Assembly: GCA_958413095.1 (NCBI GenBank) | Contig: CATYUF010000039.1 | Span: 1-16,323, forward strand | Reading direction: 5' to 3' | Origin: an uncultured Clostridium sp. | Lineage (GTDB): Bacteria; Bacillota; Clostridia; TANB77; CAG-508 | Length of the DNA stretch: 16,323 nt | Shown here: positions 7,806 to 15,351 of the stretch, in pieces | Position numbering within the stretch: position 1 is the first letter of the stretch | Layout: each line of letters begins with the position of its first letter | The notes under the pieces: model-generated | What the model was told of the DNA's origin: nothing | Database searches by the model: none | Seen by the model: only the letters and a program-made list of their open reading frames with translations | Program-made: the position numbers and the translations under genes

Positions 7806-7825
7806 CACGAATAATAGGAGGAAAA

Positions 7826-10252
7826 ATGATAAATATAAAAAAGATTATTGAACATATAAATAAAAAAAATTCTACTATTCAAAAATCTTTTTTTGAAATA
7901 GTACATAATATAAATATCAATTTAGAAGAAAAAAATGATGTATATGTAAATTGGCTTAATTCATTTATATATTCTTATGGAGATTTAAGTAAGAAAGATA
8001 ATACTGCAAATGGTAAAATGTGTGTTGAAAGAATTAATAAATTATATAACTTAAACATAAAAAATGATAATATATATAAATTTATTTTTAGTTTACAAGC
8101 TGCCTATACAACGCTGCTAAAATTAATAGTTTTTGATTCATTTTTAGACGACAAAAAGTTAAATTTTAATAAAAAACAGTTTATATCATTAATGAATGGC
8201 GAAAGTATTGAAAAAGCTATAGGAAAAAAAATATGGAGTATAGATTGGTTTTTTATAATAACAAATTATTGGGATAAAATAGGCATTTCAATAAACAATT
8301 TTAACTATGATATTTTAGAATATAAAGATAATGAAAAAATAGATTATAGTGTGGCGGAAGAATTTAAAAAATTATATGAATATTTATTCCCAAAAGAAAT
8401 AAGACATTCATTAGGCGAATATTATACTCCTTTTTGGTTAGCTGATGACATTTATAAAAATATAAGTGAACATAGTATTATAAATAGTACAACTACTTTC
8501 ATAGATCCAACATGTGGAGCAGGGGTATTTTTAGAGTGCTTACTAAAAAATAATACTAATATATCAACAAATAATATTTATGGATTTGATCTTAATTTGA
8601 TTGCGGTATTAACAACAAAGATAGTTATTATTTATAATAGAGGAATAAAAGCAAAAATAAATATATATCAAAATGATATTTTGATGTATCCGGATTTAAT
8701 AGAACAAGATGGTTTATTTGAAAGTTGTTATAATATTTATATTTTTGGTAATAAATTTACTTTTCCAAAATGTATGTGTACCAATAAACAAAGATTATTA
8801 AAATACATACAAGATTCACTAAATAGTAAAGAAACAGAATTATATGAACAAATAAAAAAATATGATAAAATAAGTAAAGAAATATATATTAATCTTTTAA
8901 AGGAAAGGATAGAAGCAATATATGTAAAAGATATTGATTTTGTTGTTGGAAATCCGCCTTGGATTAATTGGGAATATTTACCTGAAATTTCAAAAGAATT
9001 GACAAAGAAAATATGGATAAAATATGGATTGTTTGAACAAAATGGAAAAAAATTATCATTTTCAAAAGAAGATATATCATTATTAGTTACATATATAGCA
9101 ATAGACAAGCTATTAAAAAAAGACGGAATTATGAGTTTTGTTATTAGAATGGGCTCTTTCAAGTCAAAACAAAATGGAATAGGGTTTCGAAATTTTAAAT
9201 TAGGAATATATGGTGAAGATATTAAGGTTCTACATGTAGATGACTTTTCAAGTATAAATGTTTTTCCGGGTGCAGTTAATACATGTTGTGTTTCTTATAT
9301 GAAAAAAGGAGAAAAAACTGTGTATCCTGTTTCATTTTCAACATGCAATATGAAAGATGGCAAAATTATAAAAACAGATGAAATTGCAGTACCAACAACT
9401 AATGAAAAAAATTCAATGTGGTTAAACACAACAAAAGAAAAATTAAGAGAAGCACAATTAGTATTAGGTCAAAATAACTATAGAGCAAGGACAGGAGTGT
9501 TTACAGGAGGTGCAAATGCAGTTTATTGGATAAGAATTTTGAAACAATTAGAAAATGGCAATATTTTAATTGAAAATGTAGTTGAAAGAGCAAAAAGAAA
9601 AGCACCGAAAGTTCAATTTGAAATTGAAAAAGGACTTGTGTATGAACTTTGTAGAGGTTCAGAATTGGGAAAAGAAAGCAAAGAGAAGATATATATAATT
9701 TGTCCACATACTATAACAACTAAAATGAAAGCTATAGACTTAAAAATAATGGAAAAAGAATATCCATTGACATTAAAATATTTAACACAATTCAAAAATA
9801 TTCTAAATGATAGAAGAGGATTTGCATCTTGGGAAAAGTCAAATCAAAAAGATTCCTTCTATGCTATTCAAAGAATTGGAGAATATACTTTTAAAAAGTA
9901 TAAAGTTGCATGGAAATATATAAGTAAAAAATTTGAGGTATTTTTAATTAATAATTCTGATAATGAAATTTTAGAAAATAAACTTATTTTACCTAGTGAA
10001 AAAATAATGTATGTTGCTTTGGAGGATAAAGATGAAGCAAATTATTTAGCGGGAATTTTGAATTCAAAAGTTGTAAAAGAAACAGTAGAAAGCTTTATGA
10101 CAGAAACAAGTATATCTACACATGTTTTAGATAAATTAAAAATTGAAGATTATGATAAAAATAATGAAATGCATAAAGCAATTGCAAATAATTTTAAAAA
10201 TAGAAATTATAGTGCTATTGATTCAATAGTATATGAATATTATAATATATAA
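7826..10252 (+). CDS. N6-adenine DNA methyltransferase (type II, Eco57I-like N6_Mtase fold), 808 aa
   Basis: This enzyme methylates adenine N6 in DNA using S-adenosylmethionine. Motifs appear in gamma-class order: motif X GEYYTP (197-202), motif I DPTCGAGVF (227-235), motif II GFDLN (253-257), an acidic NDIL (283-286) and catalytic motif IV NPPW (376-379). The ~190-residue N-terminus is helical with no visible PD-(D/E)xK nuclease, so this is not obviously a single-chain type IIG enzyme. Residues ~480-808 form the likely target-recognition domain, with YRARTGVFTGGANAVYWIRI and a late IMYVALEDKDEANYLAGILNS segment of the kind seen in Eco57I/TaqI-type recognition domains. It lies divergent from the candidate endonuclease, its likely partner. 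AGGAGG precedes the start by four bases. The frame is intact. The 'NPPWINWEYLP' form is not assigned to a named subfamily here. Confidence 0.85.
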   Translation: MINIKKIIEHINKKNSTIQKSFFEIVHNININLEEKNDVYVNWLNSFIYSYGDLSKKDNTANGKMCVERINKLYNLNIKNDNIYKFIFSLQAAYTTLLKLIVFDSFLDDKKLNFNKKQFISLMNGESIEKAIGKKIWSIDWFFIITNYWDKIGISINNFNYDILEYKDNEKIDYSVAEEFKKLYEYLFPKEIRHSLGEYYTPFWLADDIYKNISEHSIINSTTTFIDPTCGAGVFLECLLKNNTNISTNNIYGFDLNLIAVLTTKIVIIYNRGIKAKINIYQNDILMYPDLIEQDGLFESCYNIYIFGNKFTFPKCMCTNKQRLLKYIQDSLNSKETELYEQIKKYDKISKEIYINLLKERIEAIYVKDIDFVVGNPPWINWEYLPEISKELTKKIWIKYGLFEQNGKKLSFSKEDISLLVTYIAIDKLLKKDGIMSFVIRMGSFKSKQNGIGFRNFKLGIYGEDIKVLHVDDFSSINVFPGAVNTCCVSYMKKGEKTVYPVSFSTCNMKDGKIIKTDEIAVPTTNEKNSMWLNTTKEKLREAQLVLGQNNYRARTGVFTGGANAVYWIRILKQLENGNILIENVVERAKRKAPKVQFEIEKGLVYELCRGSELGKESKEKIYIICPHTITTKMKAIDLKIMEKEYPLTLKYLTQFKNILNDRRGFASWEKSNQKDSFYAIQRIGEYTFKKYKVAWKYISKKFEVFLINNSDNEILENKLILPSEKIMYVALEDKDEANYLAGILNSKVVKETVESFMTETSISTHVLDKLKIEDYDKNNEMHKAIANNFKNRNYSAIDSIVYEYYNI

Positions 10253-10322
10253 ATAAAAAAGGATGTGAAATTAAATAGAATATGATAAAGGCATAAAAAG
10301 TACAAAGGAGAGATGAAATACG

Positions 10323-10490
10323 GGAGGTCCATTAATTCCACCACATCCATAACAATATAGAAGGCTATCTGTCAGGGAAGTCGCTAGAATACAAACATTT
10401 CCAGATAATTTTGAGTTCTGTGGTTCAAATTATGCAGGTTATAGACAGATAGGAAATGCAGAGTCAGTGCTAATGGCGTATAATATATAA
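10323..10490 (+). pseudogene. 3' remnant of a second DNA (cytosine-5) methyltransferase
   Basis: The frame reads GGPLIPPHP, an in-frame TAA (10350-10352), then QYRRLSVREVARIQTFPD and SNYAGYRQIGNAESVLMAYNI, with the stop at 10488-10490. This is the classic end of a C5 methyltransferase: the PPxIPPHP lead-in, motif IX (RRLTVREAARIQTFPD) and motif X (YRQIGNAVPPxLA). It is not the missing end of the gene at 5323, which has its own motifs IX and X. Everything upstream (motifs I-VIII) is gone, and a stop codon interrupts what is left. It is a dead fragment from an older or rearranged modification system, and ends directly in a terminator hairpin. Confidence 0.85.
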
Positions 10491-10520
10491 AAAATCTTCA
10501 CATAAAAGTGAAGATTTTTT
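10489..10520. terminator. Rho-independent terminator, 13-bp perfect stem
   Basis: AAAAAATCTTCAC (10489-10501), loop ATAAAA, GTGAAGATTTTTT (10508-10520). The A and T runs make it work in both directions. It separates the C5-methylase remnant from the minus-strand remnant. Confidence 0.85.
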
Positions 10521-10736
10521 ATATGTATTTTTCTAAATAATCATGAAGATTTTTAAAATTAAACTTTTCATTGCATTAAATTCATTATTAGAATCAATTT
10601 TGTTTAAATTAATGTCAATTCTAAAAAATTCAATATTAAACTCTTCAATGTAATTTAAAAGAGTTTTCCAATTTAATGTTAAATTATTATTTTCGCATCT
10701 ATAGAATACTTTTTCAAAGTTAGGTTCTTGCTTAAG
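10519..10736 (-). pseudogene. Remnant of an unrecognised protein facing the C5-methylase remnant
   Basis: On the minus strand one frame reads from just after a stop at 10737-10739: LKQEPNFEKVFYRCENN, a helical middle with LNWKTLLNYIEEFNIEFF, then NEFNAMKS. Near 10560 the frame changes and NFKNLHDYLEKYI completes a plausible C-terminus ending with TAA at 10519-10521. There is no start codon with a ribosome binding site. The composition is that of a real protein end, not random frame. It converges on the second C5-methylase remnant with the terminator between them, an arrangement often seen for a restriction enzyme and its methylase, so it may be the tail of the lost partner endonuclease. The identity is not established. 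Confidence 0.45.
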
Positions 10737-10739
10737 TTA

Positions 10740-10843
10740 CTTTTTGGAAAATATATAATTGAAATAAGTAAAAAGATAAGAATTAAATGTTTAATTATTA
10801 ATTTAGGAGAAATAAAGAAAATAAAATTTTATCAAACAACATA
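10740..10843. other. Intergenic, no gene seen
   Basis: Very AT-rich sequence between the decayed restriction-modification end and the promoter of comM. No coding frame or clear structure was found. Confidence 0.4.
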
Positions 10844-10872
10844 TTGACAAATAATGTAAAAAGAAATATACT
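10844..10872 (+). promoter_or_regulatory. Strong sigma-A promoter of the comM-dprA-yraN operon
   Basis: TTGACA (10844-10849), 17-bp spacer, TATACT (10867-10872): a perfect -35 and a 5/6 -10. Transcription should start near 10879, giving a leader of about 165 nt before comM. The leader is AT-rich, with no riboswitch or T-box motif that I recognise. No ComK- or ComX-type box is evident. Confidence 0.75.
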
Positions 10873-11044
10873 ATAAACATAAATTTTAAAATAAAGTTTC
10901 AAATCATAAAATTAAAAAAATTTATTCACAAAATTTTAATTATAACACAATTCAAATCTTATATTAAAAATCAAAAAGAGTCAATCAACTCAAAATCTAT
11001 GTTAATTAATTAAAAATACCTAAAATATAAGTAGAAAGGAAAAA

Positions 11045-12591
11045 ATGTTAGCAACAACACAAAGTATAGGCTTACAAGGACTAGATGGATATCTAATATC
11101 AATACAAGTAGATATATCCAAAGGAATGCCAAGCTTCGAAATAGTCCGGATTACCAGACACAAGTGTAAAAGAATCAAAAGAAAGAGTAAAAACAGCAAT
11201 AAAAAATTCTCAAATAGACCTACTTAGCAGAAAAATAGTAGTAAATTTGGCACCAGCAAACACAAAAAAGCAAGGCTCAAACTTCGACTTAGCAATAGCC
11301 ACAGGAATTATCATAGCACTAGGAGACATAAAAAACAAAAATATCACTAAATTTTTAGAAGAAACAATATTCATAGGAGAACTATCATTAGATGGAACAA
11401 TAGAAAAAGTAAATGGAATATTACCAATATGTATAGAAGCCAAGAGAATAGGAATAAAGAATATAATTTTATCAGAAAAAAACCTTGAAGAAGCAAAAAT
11501 AATAGAAGGAATAAATATATTACCAGTTAAAAATCTACAAGAAGTCATGGAAATCTTAGAAGAAAATAAGATAAATCCCAAAGAGGAAAAAATACATAAC
11601 TACAAAATCATTGAACCACAATACAATATTGACTTTTCAGAAGTAAAAGGCCAAGAAAACGTAAAAAGAGCATTAGAAATTTCAGCAGCAGGAGGTCATA
11701 ATTGTATTCTAATAGGAAGCCCACGGCACAGGAAAAACAATGTTAGCAAGAAGAATTCCAACAATATTACCAGATATGACAATAGATGAAGTTTTAGAAG
11801 TTACCAAAATATATAGTATAGTTGGACTAACTTCTAAAGAAACACCTTTAATATCTAATAGACCATTTAGAAGTCCACATCATACGGTAACACCAGTATC
11901 TTTAGTTGGAGGAGGAAAAAATCCAAAGCCAGGAGAAATAAGCCTAGCACATAATGGAGTTTTATTCTTAGATGAGTTACCAGAATTTAATAGAAATTCA
12001 TTAGAAGTCTTAAGAGGACCGTTAGAAGATAGAAAAATAACTATAAGTAGACTAAATTCGACAATAACATATCCGTGTAATTTTATGTTCATAGCAAGTA
12101 TGAACCCATGTCCATGTGGATATTTCGGCTCAAAAGAAAAAGAATGTAAGTGCAAACCAGAACAAATTCGAAAATATATAAATAAAATAAGTGGCCCATT
12201 GTTAGATAGAATAGATATTCACATAGAAGTAGCAGGAATAAAGTTCAGCAAATTACAAAGTGATAAAAAAGTAGAAAATTCAAAAGAAATAAAAAATAGG
12301 GTTAATAAAGCTAGAAAGATACAAATAGAAAGATATAAAGAATATAATATTTATTCAAATGCAGAATTAACACCAAAACTCATAGAAAAATTTTGCAAGT
12401 TAAATGTTGCTTCCAAAATAATTTTAGAAAAAGCATTTAAAAAGTTAGGTCTAAGTCCACGAGCATATGGAAGGATATTGAAAGTGGCAAGAACAATAGC
12501 AGATTTAGAATCACAAACTGAAATATCCCAAAAGCATTTAGCAGAAGCAATACAATATCGAAGTTTAGATAGAAAATACTGGAATGAATAA
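11045..12591 (+). CDS. comM: ComM/YifB Mg-chelatase-like AAA+ ATPase, with two +1 frameshifts
   Basis: ComM is a hexameric AAA+ helicase that drives branch migration during integration of transformed DNA. The start (MLATTQSIGLQGLDGYL) matches the family and has AAAGGA four bases upstream. The N-terminal domain ends its first frame at PSFEIV. One extra C (11146 or 11147) then makes CGG, and the next frame resumes with conserved GLPDTSVKESKERV. The second break lies in Walker A: GSP, extra C at 11724, then GTGKTMLARR, so GSPGTGKT is restored only by skipping the C. Walker B (GVLFLDELPEF), the NPCPCGYFG/CKC cysteine cluster, LLDRIDIH and the C-terminal lid SPRAYGRILKVARTIADL follow. Removing both Cs gives 514 aa, normal for the family. 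Without recoding, only a 60-aa fragment is made from the first start. dprA follows after 21 bp. Confidence 0.9.
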
Positions 12592-12612
12592 GGAATAAAA
12601 AGGAGTGATAAT

Positions 12613-13591
12613 ATCAGCATACTTAAATATAATGACCAAGAGTACCCAGAACAATTAAGAAAAATAAAAAATCCACCTAAGCAATTATACTATCAAGGAA
12701 ATCTAGAATTACTAAAAACTAATATTATTGCAATTATAGGTTCAAGAAATGCAAGTCAAAATGGTAAAGTATTAGCCAGAAAATTTGCACAAGAACTAAG
12801 TTTGCAAGGAATAACCATAGTAAGTGGAATGGCAATACGGAATTGATACAGTAGCACATAAGTCAACCTTAGAAAGTAATGGATATACAATTGCAGTATT
12901 AGGAAATGGATTTAATAATATTTTTCCAACAGAAAATATACCACTTTATCATGAAATTATAAGTAAAAAAGGTCTACTATTAAGTGAATATCCACCAGAA
13001 GAAAAAGCAAAATCTAAAAATTTTTTAGAAAGAAATAGGATTGTTAGTGGATTATCAAAAGGAATATTAATAATAGAAGCAATGCATAGAAGTGGAACAA
13101 GTGTAACCGCTAGATTAGCAAAAGAGCAGGAAAGAAAGGTATTTATATTACCTCATGAAATATATGATAAAAATGGCGTAGGAACAAATAGACTAATAAG
13201 AGAAGGTGCAATATTAGTTACAAGTGTAAAAGATATAGTTTCAGAATTTAGTGAAATGAAATATAAGGAAATAAAAGAAAGTAAAATACAAAAAAGTGAT
13301 ATAGAAAATAAGAAAAAATCAAATATAAAAGAAAACTCGAGAAAAATAAGCAAAGAACAATATAATTTAGAAAATAAAAATAATGAAACAGAAAATTTAG
13401 GAACAAAGAAAATTTGTAATAATAAAGAGTATGAAGAATTATACAAATTTATTAATGAAAAACCCATTACAATTGAAGAACTAGTATTAAAAACAAATAA
13501 ACGAATCAATGAAATTTATAATATCTTATTCATGTTAGAAATAGAAGAATATATAGAAAAAGTTGAAGGAGGTTATATATGCAAAAATTGA
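12613..13591 (+). CDS. dprA: DprA/Smf DNA-processing protein, with one +1 frameshift and an ATC start
   Basis: DprA loads RecA on incoming single-stranded DNA during transformation. No ATG, GTG or TTG opens this frame. ATC at 12613 sits seven bases after AGGAG (12601-12605), and from there the reading SILKYNDQEYPEQLRKIKNP is a typical DprA beginning, so ATC stands where ATG is expected. The Rossmann-like core shows IIGSRNAS, then VSGMAI. An extra C at 12838 makes CGG; the next frame continues GIDTVAHKSTLE, restoring the conserved SGMAxGID. Then FLERNRIVSGLSKG, SGTSVTARLAKEQ and NRLIREGAILV follow. After a Lys/Asn-rich linker (~residues 215-265) the C-terminal winged helix typical of DprA ends the protein. 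The corrected length is 325 aa. The last 13 bases overlap yraN. It is a gene in the comM operon. Confidence 0.88.
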
Positions 13592-13944
13592 AAAAGAAAG
13601 AAATAGGAAAATTAGGAGAAGACATTGCTTGTGATTATTTAAACCACAAAGAATATAAAATTATAGAAAGAAATTTTAGATGTAAGCAAGGAGAAATTGA
13701 TATAATTGCTATCGATATAGAAAAAGAAGAAATAGTATTTATCGAAGTAAAATCTAGGACAAGTTTAGAATATGGAGAACCAGCTGAAGCAGTAGATAGA
13801 ATTAAACAAAAGCATATATATCAAAGTGCTAGATATTATATTTATAAAAACGAAATAAAAAATATAGCAATAAGATTAGACATAATAGAAGTATATTTAT
13901 ATAGAAATAACAATAAAGTAAATCATATAAAACAAGCATTTTAA
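13579..13944 (+). CDS. yraN: YraN/UPF0102 family nuclease-like protein
   Basis: The 121-aa protein matches the UPF0102 family from end to end: KKEIGKLGEDIACDYLNHKEYKIIERNFRCKQGEIDIIAID, then IVFIEVKSRTSLEYGEPAEAVD. The PD-(D/E)xK core is visible as Glu-Ile-Asp (about 38-40), and Glu and Lys in EVK (about 56-58). The family has a Holliday-junction-resolvase-like fold and is commonly found beside dprA, comM or rnhB; its biochemical role is not well defined. The start has AGGAGG (13567-13572) six bases upstream and overlaps the end of dprA by 13 bases, so the two are translationally coupled. The frame is intact, unlike those of its two operon partners. Confidence 0.92.
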   Translation: MQKLKKKEIGKLGEDIACDYLNHKEYKIIERNFRCKQGEIDIIAIDIEKEEIVFIEVKSRTSLEYGEPAEAVDRIKQKHIYQSARYYIYKNEIKNIAIRLDIIEVYLYRNNNKVNHIKQAF

Positions 13945-13951
13945 GCAAGAA

Positions 13952-13979
13952 AATAATATAAATAAAAAGATATATTATT
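13952..13979. terminator. Weak AT-only hairpin after yraN
   Basis: AATAATATA (13952-13960) and TATATTATT (13971-13979) are perfect 9-base complementary arms around a 10-base loop. There is no G-C pair and no long T run, so termination would be poor. It is the only candidate end for the comM operon before the ftsZ promoter. Confidence 0.3.
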
Positions 13980-14011
13980 AATCTAAATCAATAAATTCAG
14001 AAATAAACCTC

Positions 14012-14039
14012 TTGACTAAAATATAAAAATCGATATAAT
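14012..14039 (+). promoter_or_regulatory. Sigma-A promoter of ftsZ
   Basis: TTGACT (14012-14017), 16-bp spacer, TATAAT (14034-14039), followed by AGGAGG (14059-14064) and ATG at 14072. Both hexamers are near perfect, so ftsZ is transcribed on its own from a short ~25-nt leader. Confidence 0.75.
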
Positions 14040-14071
14040 ATGATAGACGCACAAAAGTAGGAGGTAAAAAA

Positions 14072-15076
14072 ATGGTAAGACCTGAATTAGATGATGAAAT
14101 AGGAGCTCAAAGAGTTATTGGAGGAATACCAAGAATCAAAGTAATAGGTGTTGGAGGCGGAGGAAACAATGCTGTAAAACAAATGATAGAAGATAATTTG
14201 AAAAATGTTGAATTTTATTATTTAAATACTGAAATGGGAGTTTTAAATAAAATAAATGCAAGAAATGCATTGCAAATAGGGAAAGAAACAACAAAAGGAC
14301 TCGGAGCAGGAGCAAATCCAGAAATAGGAGAAAGAGCAGCGATAGAGAGTAAAGAAGAAATAAAAAACATTTTAAAAGGAACAGATTTATTATTTATAAC
14401 AGCTGGAATGGGAGGAGGAACAGGAACTGGTGCTGCTCCAGTTGTAGCAGAAATTGCTCAAGAAATGGGAATTGAAACAATAGGAATAGTAACAAAACCA
14501 TTTGCATTTGAAGGAAATGCAAGAGCTGCTAAAGCTAGAAGAGGAATTGAAAAATTAAAACAACATGTAAATAGCTTAATAATAGTATTAAATGATAATC
14601 TTTTAGCAATATCTGACAAAAAAATAACAATAAATAATGCATTTAAACAAGCAGACACAGTACTAGAACAAGGAATAAAAAGTATAACAGATTTAATTAC
14701 AACAATAGGAGATGTTAATGTTGATTTTGCAGATATTAGAACAATACTAGGATACAGAGGAATGGCATATATGGGAATAGGAAAGGCAGCAGGAGAAGGT
14801 AGAATGCTCGATGCTGTTAAACAAGCAATAGAAAATCCATTAACAGAAAATAAAATAAATAATGCAAAAGGTGTTATTTTTAACGTTAGAGGAAATTCAG
14901 AGTTAGAGTTAAGCGAAATTGGAGATGGACTAAAAATAATAAATGATTTGGTAAATGAAGATGCAAATATTATTTTTGGAACTTTAACAGATAATACTTT
15001 AACAGATGAAATAGTTGTAACAGTAATTGCAACAGGAGTCGAAGAAAATAAAAATTTAGAAAATACAAAAGATTAA
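14072..15076 (+). CDS. ftsZ: FtsZ-family tubulin-like GTPase lacking the C-terminal conserved peptide
   Basis: FtsZ polymerises with GTP into the division ring. The N-terminal glycine loop IKVIGVGGGGNNAVKQM (22-38), the tubulin signature GMGGGTGTGAAP (112-123), the KPFAFEG segment (141-147) and the synergy (T7) loop NVDFAD (215-220) are all present, so GTP binding and hydrolysis should work. Some positions differ from ordinary FtsZ: the usual NTD-x-Q-x-L is NTEMGVL (52-58). The protein is 334 aa and stops about 15 residues after the globular domain (VVTVIATGVEENKNLENTKD). It has no long linker and no terminal peptide of the DIPxFLR type that normally binds FtsA, SepF or ZapA. This suggests a second, specialised FtsZ paralogue rather than the main division protein. 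It has its own promoter and terminator. Confidence 0.93.
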   Translation: MVRPELDDEIGAQRVIGGIPRIKVIGVGGGGNNAVKQMIEDNLKNVEFYYLNTEMGVLNKINARNALQIGKETTKGLGAGANPEIGERAAIESKEEIKNILKGTDLLFITAGMGGGTGTGAAPVVAEIAQEMGIETIGIVTKPFAFEGNARAAKARRGIEKLKQHVNSLIIVLNDNLLAISDKKITINNAFKQADTVLEQGIKSITDLITTIGDVNVDFADIRTILGYRGMAYMGIGKAAGEGRMLDAVKQAIENPLTENKINNAKGVIFNVRGNSELELSEIGDGLKIINDLVNEDANIIFGTLTDNTLTDEIVVTVIATGVEENKNLENTKD

Positions 15077-15163
15077 ACATGGTTTAGAAAAGCTATCGAG
15101 GGTCTTTTTAAAGGTAACTTTTACTTGTTGTATACGGAAAAATTTTATATAGGGTCAAGATAA
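15077..15163 (+). other. In-frame open segment after the ftsZ stop codon
   Basis: Directly after the ftsZ TAA the same frame stays open for 28 codons to a TAA at 15161-15163. It begins TWFRKAIEGLFKGNF, which on a helical wheel has Trp, Phe, Ile, Leu and Phe on one side and Arg, Lys and Glu on the other, like an amphipathic membrane-targeting helix. It has no start codon or ribosome binding site of its own. It could be a readthrough tail, the remnant of a longer ftsZ, or chance. Confidence 0.25.
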
Positions 15164-15184
15164 AAGCAAATTTTTCCTATATAA
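15131..15184. repeat. Two mutually exclusive inverted repeats in the ftsZ 3' region
   Basis: The right arm at 15168-15184 can pair in two ways. Either TATA(C)GGAAAAATTT (15131-15145) pairs with AAATTTTTCCTATA (15168-15181) over 14 bases with one bulged C, or TTATATAGG (15145-15153) pairs with CCTATATAA (15176-15184) over 9 bases. They share the right arm, so only one can form. The bulged C again lies directly before GG. Confidence 0.45.
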
Positions 15185-15186
15185 TA

Positions 15187-15229
15187 AAAAAGTGGGGATT
15201 GAATAAAACAATATCAATCCCCACTTTTT
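15187..15229. terminator. Strong rho-independent terminator after ftsZ
   Basis: AAAAAGTGGGGATTGA (15187-15202) and TCAATCCCCACTTTTT (15214-15229) form a perfect 16-bp stem with an 11-base loop. The A and T tracts at its ends let it also stop transcripts of the converging radical SAM gene. Confidence 0.9.
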
Positions 15230-15351
15230 AGATTTCTTTATATTATAAATTAAGTAAAGAAGTAATTTTTTTATATATTCATATACTTGCTATTCCAGTT
15301 CAAAAAGTTAAATCTAATTTTACTAAAATGCTTGTAATATAGCATAAGAAC

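Noticed and set aside
8737..9162. 141-codon open frame antisense to the N6-methyltransferase
   Set aside because: It is a shadow of the methyltransferase reading frame, which has clear motifs; AT-rich coding DNA gives long antisense frames.
10300..10330. CGG at 10321 as a fifth recoding site within the C5-methylase remnant
   Set aside because: Skipping a base there does not join the remnant frame to any upstream motif; the fragment also has an in-frame TAA and lacks motifs I-VIII, so it is genuinely dead.
10873..11044. Riboswitch or T-box in the comM leader
   Set aside because: The ~165-nt leader is almost pure A+T with no conserved T-box, S-box or other aptamer sequence that I can recognise.
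11210..11581. 123-codon open frame antisense to comM
   Set aside because: It is opposite well-conserved ComM sequence, with no ribosome binding site and a Ser/Phe/Ile-rich shadow composition.
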